Shown here one piece after another: positions 50,025 to 58,813 of a DNA stretch of 64,000 bases (the stretch's first letter is position 1; each line of letters opens with the position of its first letter). The position numbers were made by a program, and so were the translations under genes. Under the pieces are notes generated by a model. The model saw nothing but the letters and a program-made list of their open reading frames with translations, was not told where the DNA came from and did no database searches. The stretch spans positions 1-64,000 of the IMG/VR virus record IMGVR_UViG_3300008450_000032; one strand, 5' to 3'. The DNA is from a virus.

Positions 50025-50358
50025 AAAGTATTGGGCAATAATCGTTGCTGCATTGGCTGCAGTATTCGGATTATTTGTTATCATTTCAAAAAAACAAAAT
50101 GAAAAAAAATCTGACAAGATTAAACAAAAGATTGATGATAACAAACAACAAATTGATGAACTACAAGGCAAAATCGAAGTAGTAGAAGAACAACGAGCTG
50201 AGGTTAAAGAAGAAATTACACAGCATGAAGAATTAATTGAGGAATTGGAAGAGAAAAAAGAAAATATCGTAATCCAAGAACCAACCGATGTTAATGTTGC
50301 TAAAGAAAACATTCTGAACAAAACAAGCCGTCGTGGAAGAAAATCAAAAAACAAATGA
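50011..50358 (+). CDS. Membrane-anchored coiled-coil protein, possible inner-membrane spanin
   Basis: 115 residues. One membrane segment at about 7-27 (YWAIIVAALAAVFGLFVIIS) is followed by a long heptad coil (KIKQKIDDNKQQIDELQGKI, VVEEQRAEVKEEITQHEELI) and a basic end (KTSRRGRKSKNK). The layout N-in membrane segment plus periplasmic coil matches an i-spanin. It overlaps the following secreted-protein gene (ATGA), as spanin pairs often do. Confidence 0.55.
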   Translation: MKTIKKYWAIIVAALAAVFGLFVIISKKQNEKKSDKIKQKIDDNKQQIDELQGKIEVVEEQRAEVKEEITQHEELIEELEEKKENIVIQEPTDVNVAKENILNKTSRRGRKSKNK

Positions 50359-50726
50359 AAAAACTATTAATCATATTATGTTTTTTGCCGTTATTTAGTT
50401 ACGGACAAGAAAAAACAGATACATGTTTTACTGAAGAACAAATACTAGATATTTCATTTACGCTTGATTCATTGTATGCAGTTTGTGATATCAATGATAA
50501 AATTATTGACGAACAACGAGCATTAATATCAGATCAAAAGCATTTAATAAATTTAGATTCATTGCAAATTAATTATTTAACTACACAATCTAAATTGCTT
50601 AAAACTAACATTGATTTGTATGTAGAACGTGAAAAGAGATTACAACCACGTTGGTATGATAATAAAGCAATTTGGTTTACTGGCGGAATTCTATCTACTA
50701 TATTAATATTTCAAGTAGCAAAGTAA
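50355..50726 (+). CDS. Exported protein with C-terminal membrane segment, possible spanin partner
   Basis: 123 residues. A signal peptide (MKKLLIILCFLPLFSYGQ, cleavage near residue 18) is followed by a periplasmic helical part (DISFTLDSLYAVCDINDKII, LISDQKHLINLDSLQINYL) and a C-terminal membrane segment (AIWFTGGILSTILIFQVAK). An N-terminal export signal plus a C-terminal anchor is like a unimolecular spanin, but no proper lipobox Cys is present, so this is tentative. It is coupled to the preceding gene and followed immediately by the terminase. Confidence 0.55.
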   Translation: MKKLLIILCFLPLFSYGQEKTDTCFTEEQILDISFTLDSLYAVCDINDKIIDEQRALISDQKHLINLDSLQINYLTTQSKLLKTNIDLYVEREKRLQPRWYDNKAIWFTGGILSTILIFQVAK

Positions 50727-50727
50727 T

Positions 50728-52308
50728 ATGGCACAACCAAGCATAAAACAGATCATTCAACAGCAGTACATGCAATGTGCTAAAGATCCTGTGTTTTTTA
50801 TGCGTAACTATTGTTATATTCAACATCCTAAACGAGGCAAGATCAAATTTAATTTATTCCCGTTTCAGGAAGATTCATTAACTGAATTACGAGATAATCG
50901 ATACAATGTTATTCTTAAGTCTCGTCAGCTAGGTATCTCAACTCTATCTGCCGGATTTGCATTATGGAGCATGTTGTTTGCAGAAGACTTCAACGTGTTA
51001 GTTATCGCAACTACACAAGAAGTAGCAAAAAACCTAGTAACCAAAGTGCGAGTGATGCATGACAACTTGCCAAGTTGGTTGAAGGGTACAGTTGAAGCCG
51101 ATAACAAATTATCATTGAAATTTAAGAACGGCTCACAAATCAAAGCAGTATCATCAGCAACCACAGGAGCACGTTCAGAAGCATTATCATTGCTAATAGT
51201 AGATGAGGCCGCGTTCATCAGAAACATTGAAGAAATATGGATAGCATCGCAAGCAACACTATCAACAGGTGGAGGTGCAATTGTTCTTTCTACTCCGAAT
51301 GGAGTTGGTAACTGGTTTCATCAAACATGGGCAGATGCCGAAGCAGCCATTAATGGATTCCACACAATTAAACTGCATTGGACGGTGCATCCAGAACGAG
51401 ATCAACAATGGCGTGATGAACAAACACAGCTGTTAGGTGAACGAGGTGCAGCACAAGAATGTGACTGTGACTTTGTTAGTTCAGGTCATACTGTCGTGGA
51501 TGGTCCATTGCTCCTAGAGTATGATAATTTAACAGAAGAACCACTTGAACGTAGAGGTTTTGATGGAAATTATTGGGTATGGGAATATCCAGACTATGCA
51601 AAAGATTACACGGTTGTGGCTGACGTTGCCCGAGGCGATGGTGGTGACTTTTCAACATTTCAAATATTTGATGTTCAGGACGTACGACAAGTTGCTGAGT
51701 ATAAAGGCAAGATTGCGCCGAATGATTTTGGTAACATGCTCGTCACAGTTGCAACCGAATGGAACAATGCTTTGCTAGCAATTGAAAATGCAAACATCGG
51801 ATGGGCCGCAATTCAACCGGCACTTGACCGAGGATATCAGAACCTACATTACACATACAAAGACGATGGATACACTGATGCATCCGTGCAACTTCGTAAA
51901 GGTTATGATATGAAAGATAAGAGCCAAATGGTTCCTGGAGTATCAACTACATCACGTACACGACCATTAATGATATCTGCATTAGAAATGTATATGCGTG
52001 AAAGAACCCCGGTTATACGCAGTAAGAGGCTAATACAAGAACTATTAGTATTTGTATGGCTTAATGGTAAAGCACAAGCACAGCAAGGATATAATGATGA
52101 CCTTGTGATGGCGTATGCAATTACATTGTGGTTACGAGATACAGCATTAAAACTACGACAACAGGGTATTGACCTAAATAAACGAGCACTATCATCATTT
52201 CAAAAAACTAACCCAGTTATTTACACCGGAAAGCCAAATATGGACAACACCGGATGGAACTGGAACCCAGGTGATGGAGATCAAGACCTAACTTGGTTGA
52301 TCAGATAA
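50728..52308 (+). CDS. gp17: Large terminase subunit gp17-like
   Basis: 526 residues. The ATPase has a deviant Walker A (VILKSRQLGISTL), where the Lys lies before the Arg-Gln as in several terminase groups, and Walker B LLIVDEAAFI (about 152-161). The nuclease domain has VADVARGDGGDFSTFQIFD (metal-binding Asp) and YNDDLVMAYAI (C-terminal Asp pair). It translocates and cuts DNA at the portal. It follows the spanin-like pair by one base and precedes the portal gene. Confidence 0.95.
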   Translation: MAQPSIKQIIQQQYMQCAKDPVFFMRNYCYIQHPKRGKIKFNLFPFQEDSLTELRDNRYNVILKSRQLGISTLSAGFALWSMLFAEDFNVLVIATTQEVAKNLVTKVRVMHDNLPSWLKGTVEADNKLSLKFKNGSQIKAVSSATTGARSEALSLLIVDEAAFIRNIEEIWIASQATLSTGGGAIVLSTPNGVGNWFHQTWADAEAAINGFHTIKLHWTVHPERDQQWRDEQTQLLGERGAAQECDCDFVSSGHTVVDGPLLLEYDNLTEEPLERRGFDGNYWVWEYPDYAKDYTVVADVARGDGGDFSTFQIFDVQDVRQVAEYKGKIAPNDFGNMLVTVATEWNNALLAIENANIGWAAIQPALDRGYQNLHYTYKDDGYTDASVQLRKGYDMKDKSQMVPGVSTTSRTRPLMISALEMYMRERTPVIRSKRLIQELLVFVWLNGKAQAQQGYNDDLVMAYAITLWLRDTALKLRQQGIDLNKRALSSFQKTNPVIYTGKPNMDNTGWNWNPGDGDQDLTWLIR

Positions 52309-52333
52309 AAAACACCACCGGTTCTGTAACTAG

Positions 52334-52350
52334 TTATATTTATATTAAAA
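52334..52350 (+). promoter_or_regulatory. Late-type promoter motif
   Basis: TTATATTTATATTAAAA, six bases before the ATG at 52357. Confidence 0.75.
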
Positions 52351-52356
52351 GAAAAT

Positions 52357-54186
52357 ATGGCGTCATTAAGAAAACGATTACAAAACCTGTTTAGTACCAA
52401 TGTTATTGTTAGAACATATGGTAAAGATAAACTGCGTGTAGTTGATACAAACCGTTTACAATCTGTAGGTAATTTAGCACAAAGCAAAGTAGCAGACCGA
52501 TATACACGTTTGCATGGTGCAAATAAGCATCGTGTAGGTGGAATGGGTGGCTATGATTCTAATTACTACATGCATCAGAATCGTATGCAACTTTATGCTG
52601 ATTACGAAATGATGGATAAAGACCCAATTATTTCTGCAGCATTAGACATATATTCAGATGAATCTACATTAGCAGATCAGTTCGGTGAAATCTTAACAAT
52701 TAAAACAAATAATACCCAACTCCAAAAAATTCTATACAATTTATTTTACGATATCTTAAACGTAGAATTCAATTTATGGACATGGATTCGTAACATGACC
52801 AAGTATGGGGATTTCTTTTTAAAACTAGATATTGCTGATGAATTAGGTATTATCAATGTGCGTCCATTTTCTAGTTATGAAATGGAACGTTGGGAAGAAT
52901 ATGACAATGCAACTGGCGAATATGATATTAAATTCAAAAATATTGCGTCAGAACAAATGACATATGACACATACGAAGTTGCACACTTCCGCATGTTATC
53001 AGACTCAAACTTCTTGCCATATGGTAGATCCATGCTCGAAGGAGCCCGTAAAGAATTCCAAAAATTAATGATGATGGAAGATGCGATGCTTATACATCGT
53101 ATTATGCGTGCACCAGAAAAACGTATTTTCAAAATTGATATTGGTAACATTCCACCAAATGAAGTTGATACATTCATGGAAACAATTATCAATAAAATGA
53201 AAAAAATTCCACACATTGATCCACAAACCGGAAATTACAATTTAAAGTTTAATCTTAACAACATGTTGGAAGATTATTACTTGCCAGTGCGAGGAGGTCA
53301 ATCATCAACTCAGATTGATACATTGCCAGGTATGACATTTACTGGTATGGATGATATCGAATACATCAAAGATAAAATGATGGCTGCTCTTAAGATTCCT
53401 AAACCGTTTTTAGGGTATGGTGAGTCGCAAGAAGGCAAAGTTAACTTAGCATCAATTGATATTCGTTTTGCTCGTACAATTGAACGCATACAGAAAATTG
53501 TAGTTTCTGAATTATCTAAAATTGCAATCGTGCATTTATATTCACAAGGATTTGAGGGTGAAGATTTAGTTGGATTTGAACTAGAATTAACAGCACCATC
53601 AATTATATACGATCAGCAAAAAGTGGCGTTAATGAATGAAAAAATTACATTAGCAAACACAATGAAAGATTCAAAATTAGTATCAGATCGATACATTTAT
53701 GAGTATATCTTTAATATGTCTGAGGATCAGTGGTTGCAAGAACGTAACGATGTTATTGAGGATCTTAAACTTCGTTTCCGTCAAAATCAGATTGAACAAG
53801 AAGGAAATGACCCAGCTGTTACGGGAGTGTCTTTTGGTACACCACATGACCTAGCAACCGTGCATATGTCAAGCAATGACGTAGAAGATAAAGATCTGGG
53901 AGGTCGACCAAAAGAAGGAATTAAATCAGGACAACACCGTAATGCATTTGGATGGGATCCGACAGGTAAAAAAGAATTGAAACAACAATTTAATCCGGAA
54001 AATCAAAAAACAGCATTCCAACCAGATCCAAATTTTAGATCTAAACTTTCTATGACTCGAACTGAGAATATTGTTAAAGGAATGAAAACAAAACCAGGTG
54101 TTAATATCATCACTGAAACGTTTAAAAAATCATCCGACCACGACGCTGACGCTGGAACTATGTTAGATGAAAATAACATTTTATAA
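52357..54186 (+). CDS. gp20: Portal protein gp20-like
   Basis: 609 residues. The family core is DKDPIISAALDIYSDESTLA, FNLWTWIRNMTKYGDFFLKL, and MDDIEYIKDKMMAALKIPKP then FLGYGE. It forms the dodecameric portal at the capsid vertex. The size is typical of marine T4-like portals. The C-terminal 90 residues are Lys/Asn-rich and probably disordered. The protease and capsid genes follow after two accessory genes. Confidence 0.95.
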   Translation: MASLRKRLQNLFSTNVIVRTYGKDKLRVVDTNRLQSVGNLAQSKVADRYTRLHGANKHRVGGMGGYDSNYYMHQNRMQLYADYEMMDKDPIISAALDIYSDESTLADQFGEILTIKTNNTQLQKILYNLFYDILNVEFNLWTWIRNMTKYGDFFLKLDIADELGIINVRPFSSYEMERWEEYDNATGEYDIKFKNIASEQMTYDTYEVAHFRMLSDSNFLPYGRSMLEGARKEFQKLMMMEDAMLIHRIMRAPEKRIFKIDIGNIPPNEVDTFMETIINKMKKIPHIDPQTGNYNLKFNLNNMLEDYYLPVRGGQSSTQIDTLPGMTFTGMDDIEYIKDKMMAALKIPKPFLGYGESQEGKVNLASIDIRFARTIERIQKIVVSELSKIAIVHLYSQGFEGEDLVGFELELTAPSIIYDQQKVALMNEKITLANTMKDSKLVSDRYIYEYIFNMSEDQWLQERNDVIEDLKLRFRQNQIEQEGNDPAVTGVSFGTPHDLATVHMSSNDVEDKDLGGRPKEGIKSGQHRNAFGWDPTGKKELKQQFNPENQKTAFQPDPNFRSKLSMTRTENIVKGMKTKPGVNIITETFKKSSDHDADAGTMLDENNIL

Positions 54187-54192
54187 TTATAA

Positions 54193-54208
54193 ACATATTT
54201 ATATAAAA
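54193..54208 (+). promoter_or_regulatory. Late-type promoter motif
   Basis: ACATATTTATATAAAA, 21 bases before the ATG at 54230. Confidence 0.7.
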
Positions 54209-54229
54209 CCATAAGGCATCGTATACCAA

Positions 54230-55078
54230 ATGAAGAAACTAAAACATTCAAAATATAAGAATACGGGTATTTTATTTGAAATGTTAGTTAGGAAATTAAC
54301 TTCAGAAACATTGTCATCTAATAAATCAGTTACAATTGACATCATAAAAAAATATTTTGGTAGAAATACTGAATTATCAAAGGAACTGCAATTATATAAT
54401 GCACTATTAAAAGAACAATTTCGTAGTGAAGCACAAGCTCTAGATTATATACGTACAGTTAAAGCTGCTCATGAAAAACTAAATCAAACAGTGCTTAAGC
54501 GCCAAAGATATAATCTTGTAAAAGAAATTTCAGATCGGTTTGTATTTGATAACATGTCAAAAATGCACATCAACAATTACAAAGTGTTAGCATCAATTAA
54601 CATGATTTTTGAATATGCAGAAACGGATAATCCAAAACAATTAATGGAATGTAAAAGTGCTATTATTGATAATGGAATTATTCAAGAACGAGTAAAACCA
54701 ACAAAAGATCCAGTATTAGAAAACTTTGAATCACAACCAAAGGAAATGCGTTTATTAACGTACAAACTTTTAATTGACAAATTCAATGAAAAATATTCTG
54801 GGTTAGATGAATCACAAAAACATTTATTAAATAAATACATTACACACGTTAATGATACAGCTACACTGCGAGAATATGTACATACGATAATTCCTAATAT
54901 CAAAAAGCAACTTGCTGATTTAGCAAACCCAGTTGATGATAAAGTTATTAAAATTAAAGTGCAAAAGCTTTCAGAAATGTTATGCAATGTAGAAAATTTA
55001 AAAACAATAAAAGAATCACATATTCTTTCGTTGTTACGTTATTATGATTTGATTCGCGAATTAAAAGAGGTTAAATGA
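54230..55078 (+). CDS. Conserved helical protein between portal and protease
   Basis: 282 residues, basic and helical throughout (KNTGILFEMLVRKLTSETLS, LNKYITHVNDTATLREYVHT, LNQTVLKRQRYNLVKEISDR). Proteins of this type occupy the same position in other T4-like marine phages as far as I recall, without known function. A head-assembly role is likely from position. It overlaps the next gene by 4 bases (ATGATG). Confidence 0.65.
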   Translation: MKKLKHSKYKNTGILFEMLVRKLTSETLSSNKSVTIDIIKKYFGRNTELSKELQLYNALLKEQFRSEAQALDYIRTVKAAHEKLNQTVLKRQRYNLVKEISDRFVFDNMSKMHINNYKVLASINMIFEYAETDNPKQLMECKSAIIDNGIIQERVKPTKDPVLENFESQPKEMRLLTYKLLIDKFNEKYSGLDESQKHLLNKYITHVNDTATLREYVHTIIPNIKKQLADLANPVDDKVIKIKVQKLSEMLCNVENLKTIKESHILSLLRYYDLIRELKEVK

Positions 55079-55767
55079 TGAAGTCATTTTTACGAGAAAT
55101 GGAAGAAAAATTTGTTGAATTAGAAAATCAGTGTGAAGCGTGTAATAAACCTTCTGACGAATGTGTTTGTGAAGAACTTGATGAAGTATCAGCAACAGGC
55201 GGGGTAGCTGGATATAATACTCCTGCAGCTTTCCGTAAAACTGTTAAACATGTAGGATATGCATCTGGACTAGAAGAAAACACAAAGCCAGTTTCTAAAA
55301 CATATAAACCTGGTCATTATCAAACAGTTGAATTTGACGAAGAGGTACAGAACGACAAATTTTCATTTTCAATTGACGATACAAAATGGTGGAATAAAGA
55401 ATTAGAATACCCATCAAAAGATATAACTAATTCACCAGGAACATCACATAAAAAAGATCGAGATTCCGGAACTAAACTTAAAGTTGAAGATGTGTTAGAA
55501 CGAAAATACGAGCAACTAATTGAAGGATATCGTTCTTTTGCTACGGCTGATTCTAAAACAACACCGGAACAAAAAGTAAAAAACACAATTAAAGAAGTTG
55601 CACGTAAACTTCAAGAAATTGAAACAATGGTGAATTATAATTCCAGATTAAAAACAGAATCTGGAGTAACATCATCTGCATATGGTAATAGCACAAAAAA
55701 AGCGTTACAAAAAATATCAGAACGATTAGTAAAAATATCAGAACGAGTAAGAGCATTAGGGGAATAA
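55075..55767 (+). CDS. Head-cluster protein with Cys knuckle
   Basis: 230 residues. CEACNKPSDECVC (about 19-31) is a small zinc-knuckle pattern. EVSATGGVAGYNTPAAF follows, a block found in other phage structural proteins. The C-terminal third is a helical coil (ISERLVKISERVRALG). Its place directly before the prohead protease suggests a prohead-core role. Met2 at 55078 is an alternative start. Confidence 0.65.
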   Translation: MMKSFLREMEEKFVELENQCEACNKPSDECVCEELDEVSATGGVAGYNTPAAFRKTVKHVGYASGLEENTKPVSKTYKPGHYQTVEFDEEVQNDKFSFSIDDTKWWNKELEYPSKDITNSPGTSHKKDRDSGTKLKVEDVLERKYEQLIEGYRSFATADSKTTPEQKVKNTIKEVARKLQEIETMVNYNSRLKTESGVTSSAYGNSTKKALQKISERLVKISERVRALGE

Positions 55768-55768
55768 T

Positions 55769-56395
55769 ATGTCAAAACAACTTATAGTAGAATATATGCC
55801 ATTTAAGCCAGTTGGTTCACTTACTGAATCAAGCGGTGCTGCATATGGAATACCAGGTGGTTTTGTAGTGCAAGGAGTTTTGCAAAGAGCAGGCGCAAAA
55901 AATCAAAACGGCCGAGTATATCCTAGAAGCATCTTGGAACGTGAATGTCAACGATACCAACAAGAATACATCAATCAACATCGTGCATTAGGCGAATTAG
56001 ATCATCCAGAGTCATCGGTTGTTAACTTGAACAACGTGTCACATAACGTGTTGAAGATATGGTGGAAAGGTGATGATTTATTAGGAGCAGTGCAAATCTT
56101 AGATACGCCGTCAGGTAAGATTCTTAAAGAACTTTTCAAGGCTGGAATCACATTAGGAATTTCATCACGTGGATTAGGATCTGTTAAAGAACTTAGATCA
56201 GAAGGCACAGTTGAAGTGCAAGAAGATTTTGAATTGATTTGTTGGGACTTTGTATCAAACCCATCAACCCATGGTGCATTTATGCGTCCAACATCGATGA
56301 ATGAATCAGTAAATAAAACAATAACAAATAAATACGCACGAGTACATGATGCAATTACATCTATACTATGTGAAGATGGAAAATGTAGGATATAA
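55769..56395 (+). CDS. gp21: Prohead core protease gp21-like
   Basis: 208 residues, a serine protease. NGRVYPRSILERECQRYQQE, RALGELDHPESSVVNLNNVS with the His, LGAVQILDTPSGKILKELFK, and LGISSRGLGSV with the Ser form the family blocks. It matures the prohead by cutting scaffold, capsid and packaged proteins after Glu in (L/I)-x-E sites. Its own N-terminus has GSLTE followed by Ser, a likely self-cleavage site. It is the presumed processor of the tagged proteins in this window. Confidence 0.95.
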   Translation: MSKQLIVEYMPFKPVGSLTESSGAAYGIPGGFVVQGVLQRAGAKNQNGRVYPRSILERECQRYQQEYINQHRALGELDHPESSVVNLNNVSHNVLKIWWKGDDLLGAVQILDTPSGKILKELFKAGITLGISSRGLGSVKELRSEGTVEVQEDFELICWDFVSNPSTHGAFMRPTSMNESVNKTITNKYARVHDAITSILCEDGKCRI

Positions 56396-56396
56396 C

Positions 56397-56774
56397 ATGA
56401 AAACACCAAATTTAAAATATATTTTAGAAACTTTGTTAGAGGATCAACCAACACCGTTATCTAAACAAGAAAAACAAGAATTCATCGATCAAGTAAAAAG
56501 ATTTAGTGAATTAGGTGATTCTGTTTACGGTAAAGGCGATTTAGAACAACTAACAACCAGAGTTCGAGATATCATAAATAAAGCAGATCAGATTGCATCA
56601 GAATCAGGAGATTGGTTTGATGGTGTTACTGTAAAACGTCACATGAAAAATTTGAACGACTCATACAAAGTGTTTGAATCGACTGCAAAGGAAATGAACA
56701 TGTTGCAACAAAGATTAAGTGCAGCATATGAAGATATTGCACAAGGTTTAAGTAAATATTTTGATGTGCAATAA
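56397..56774 (+). CDS. Small prohead-core-like protein
   Basis: 125 residues from the ATG at 56397, one base after the protease stop. The in-frame ATG at 56346 lies inside the protease gene and is rejected. The N-terminus (TPNLKYILETLLEDQP) holds I-L-E and L-L-E sites. The rest is helical (LEQLTTRVRDIINKADQIAS, NLNDSYKVFESTAKEMNMLQ). By position it may correspond to the small core proteins near T4 gene 21 (gp67/gp68), with no direct sequence proof. Confidence 0.6.
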   Translation: MKTPNLKYILETLLEDQPTPLSKQEKQEFIDQVKRFSELGDSVYGKGDLEQLTTRVRDIINKADQIASESGDWFDGVTVKRHMKNLNDSYKVFESTAKEMNMLQQRLSAAYEDIAQGLSKYFDVQ

Positions 56775-56775
56775 T

Positions 56776-56807
56776 TTGGATATTGATAACTAATTACTTA
56801 TATTATA
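56776..56807 (+). promoter_or_regulatory. TTG-class promoter
   Basis: TTG begins at 56776 and TATATTATA at 56799, 23 apart as in the early-type class. It precedes the gene at 56818, unlike most head genes, which have the late-type motif. Confidence 0.6.
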
Positions 56808-56817
56808 AGGTATAAAG

Positions 56818-57333
56818 ATGAACAAATTAAAAAAATTGTATCGCGATTTCTTTGGATTAACTGAGGCAGCAACTCCAACGTCAAATATTCCAAAAATCTT
56901 ACCAGCTGGTGAAATTGAAAAAAGTATAAAAGCTGTAGAAAAATATGGCGATGCAATGAAAAATGCCGGCCTTATCGAAACTGAAGATATGGTTGACGAA
57001 GCACAATTAATTAATAATATTGTTGATTATCGAGGTGGAGTTGAATATGTGCTTCGTAACCCAGCAGAGGCAGAAGCTGTTGCAAATGAAATCCGCGAAT
57101 GGGCTACCAAAAAAGGATTTACTATAGTTAAACATGTTGCGTCACCATCTGGTAAAGTTGGATATTTCTATTTTCGATTAGGACAAGATCCAGGACGCGA
57201 ATCACAACGTATTCAAGGGTATATTGCACAAAAGCCAGAAATTAAACATTTCCGTTTTAACGTAAGAGGTGAAAAGCCAGCTCCTGAACCTACGCCTGAG
57301 CCAACACCTCAACAACCACAAGCAAATATTTAA
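56818..57333 (+). CDS. Head-cluster protein with tag-like N-terminus
   Basis: 171 residues. The start MNKLKKLYRDFFGLTE followed by Ala is basic and amphipathic and ends in L-T-E, like the packaged proteins. A globular alpha/beta part follows (GVEYVLRNPAEAEAVANEIR, WATKKGFTIVKHVASPSGKV, YFYFRLGQDPGRESQRIQ). The end is Pro/Glu-rich. It shares its promoter with the bS21 gene 9 bases downstream. Function unknown. Confidence 0.65.
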   Translation: MNKLKKLYRDFFGLTEAATPTSNIPKILPAGEIEKSIKAVEKYGDAMKNAGLIETEDMVDEAQLINNIVDYRGGVEYVLRNPAEAEAVANEIREWATKKGFTIVKHVASPSGKVGYFYFRLGQDPGRESQRIQGYIAQKPEIKHFRFNVRGEKPAPEPTPEPTPQQPQANI

Positions 57334-57342
57334 ACCAGTTAT

Positions 57343-57588
57343 ATGAGTAAAAAACAAAAACAACATCAAATGATTGTTCCCGGTCAATCAATGGCAGTGC
57401 ATGTACCGGGGAGCACTAGAGAAGATTTAGCAGCCGCACTTAAAACATGGAAACGCAAAGTAAAAATGTCTGGAGTGTTAGAGGCAACTAAAGATCGAAA
57501 AGAATTCATTAAGCCAAGTGTGCTAAAACGACAACAACACGCAAACGCAGCATATATGCAACATATTCGCACAATGCATTCAAAATAA
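57343..57588 (+). CDS. rpsU: Ribosomal protein bS21 homologue
   Basis: 81 residues. After a 25-residue extension, REDLAAALKTWKRKVKMSGV followed by LEATKDRKEF and IKPSVLKRQQHANAAYMQHI reproduces the bS21 pattern: A-L-x-x-(W/F)-K-R, x-G-V-L, R-(K/R)-E-F, K-P-S-V-x-K-R. The A-A-Y-x-Q end is the Bacteroidota form. bS21 sits at the 30S platform next to the 3' end of 16S rRNA. In Bacteroidota it helps hide the anti-Shine-Dalgarno tail. The phage copy could replace the host subunit and bias initiation to phage mRNAs, as inference. It lies within the head genes. Confidence 0.88.
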   Translation: MSKKQKQHQMIVPGQSMAVHVPGSTREDLAAALKTWKRKVKMSGVLEATKDRKEFIKPSVLKRQQHANAAYMQHIRTMHSK

Positions 57589-57614
57589 TATCTTTACCAC
57601 AAAAGTATTAAATT

Positions 57615-57647
57615 AAGTCCTAGCTTGAAAAAGTTGGGACTTTTTTA
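57615..57647 (+). terminator. Rho-independent terminator
   Basis: AAGTCC (57615-57620) pairs with GGACTT (57637-57642) and is followed by a T run. It closes the bS21 transcript. A weak GATATATATTAAAG motif follows at 57667 and may start the scaffold transcript. Confidence 0.8.
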
Positions 57648-57783
57648 CTGTTTTTTCAAACTGGCTGATATATATTAAAGAATACGCTATTCCGTTCTTA
57701 TTATATAGCGTTTATATAATTTTAAAATTCTATTAAGATTTCAAATAATCTTACTTCCAAAAACAAAATTTAGGGGAAAAACT

Positions 57784-58785
57784 ATGGCAAAATCAGATTT
57801 GCTAAAACAAGCAATCGCTGATGCTAACGCTGTTAAAGAAACTGCATTAGCAAACGCAAAGATCGCCTTACAAGAAGCATTTGCTCCTCGTCTAGAAAGA
57901 ATGTTAGCAACTAAACTAACAAATGAAATCGACGGCGAAGAAGAAATTGATGCAACCGGTGAAGAAGCATTAGATGCTGCACCAGAAGCTGATATGGAAA
58001 TGGACATGGATGCTGAAGGTGGCGATGATTTTAATTGGGTAGACAATGATCTATCTGCAGAAGTAGGTGGAAGCACTTACGATTTCGAAGTTGGCATGGC
58101 CGGTGGAGAAGAAGAAGAATTAGGTGGTGAAGAACTTCCAGCAGAAGAAATGCCAATGTCTGATGATGAGATGGATGCAGAGTACAACGAAGGCTATGAT
58201 CATGACGATCTAGATCTTGAAGGAATCATTCGTGAGTTAGAAGGCGATATGGACATGGAAATGTCAGAAGACGAAATGGAAATGCCAGAAGACGATATGG
58301 TATCGGATGGATATGAGCCAGAAGCTGGTGATATGGATATCGATGAAATCATTGAATCAATTCTTCGTGAAGAAGATGATATGGAAGACGAGCCAGAAGT
58401 TAAAGATGATGAAGTTGCTAAAAAAGACGAAGAATTAGCAGAAGCTTATCGTACGGTTAAAAAACTTACTAGCATCATCAATGAGGTTAATCTTCTTAAT
58501 GCAAAACTTCTTTACACAAACAAATTGTTCCGCAATTTTGAATTAACTGAAGCACAGAAAATGAAAGTGATTGAAAACTTCGATCGTTCAGTTAATACAA
58601 GAGAAGTAAAATTAGTATTTACAACATTAGCTGAATCTTTCTCAAGACCAGTAACTAAGAAACGTGTTGTTAAAGAATCGTATGCGTCTAAAGCGACTGC
58701 AACTACGGCTCCTAAAAAAGCACCAATTCTTAATGAAGGATTTGAGCAAGCAGAACGTTGGAAAAAATTAGCAGGATTGCTATAA
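57784..58785 (+). CDS. gp22: Prohead scaffold protein gp22-like
   Basis: 333 residues. An N-terminal helix, a long Glu/Asp/Met-rich region (about 55-215) and a C-terminal coiled core (IINEVNLLNAKLLYTNKLFR, NFELTEAQKMKVIENFDRSV) match the marine gp22-type scaffolds. The last 20 residues contain PILNE followed by Gly, a good prohead-protease site. It drives capsid assembly and is then degraded. It has a leader of nearly 140 bases after the terminator at 57615. Confidence 0.88.
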   Translation: MAKSDLLKQAIADANAVKETALANAKIALQEAFAPRLERMLATKLTNEIDGEEEIDATGEEALDAAPEADMEMDMDAEGGDDFNWVDNDLSAEVGGSTYDFEVGMAGGEEEELGGEELPAEEMPMSDDEMDAEYNEGYDHDDLDLEGIIRELEGDMDMEMSEDEMEMPEDDMVSDGYEPEAGDMDIDEIIESILREEDDMEDEPEVKDDEVAKKDEELAEAYRTVKKLTSIINEVNLLNAKLLYTNKLFRNFELTEAQKMKVIENFDRSVNTREVKLVFTTLAESFSRPVTKKRVVKESYASKATATTAPKKAPILNEGFEQAERWKKLAGLL

Positions 58786-58813
58786 CAAAACAAAAAGAAA
58801 AGGAAACACAAAA

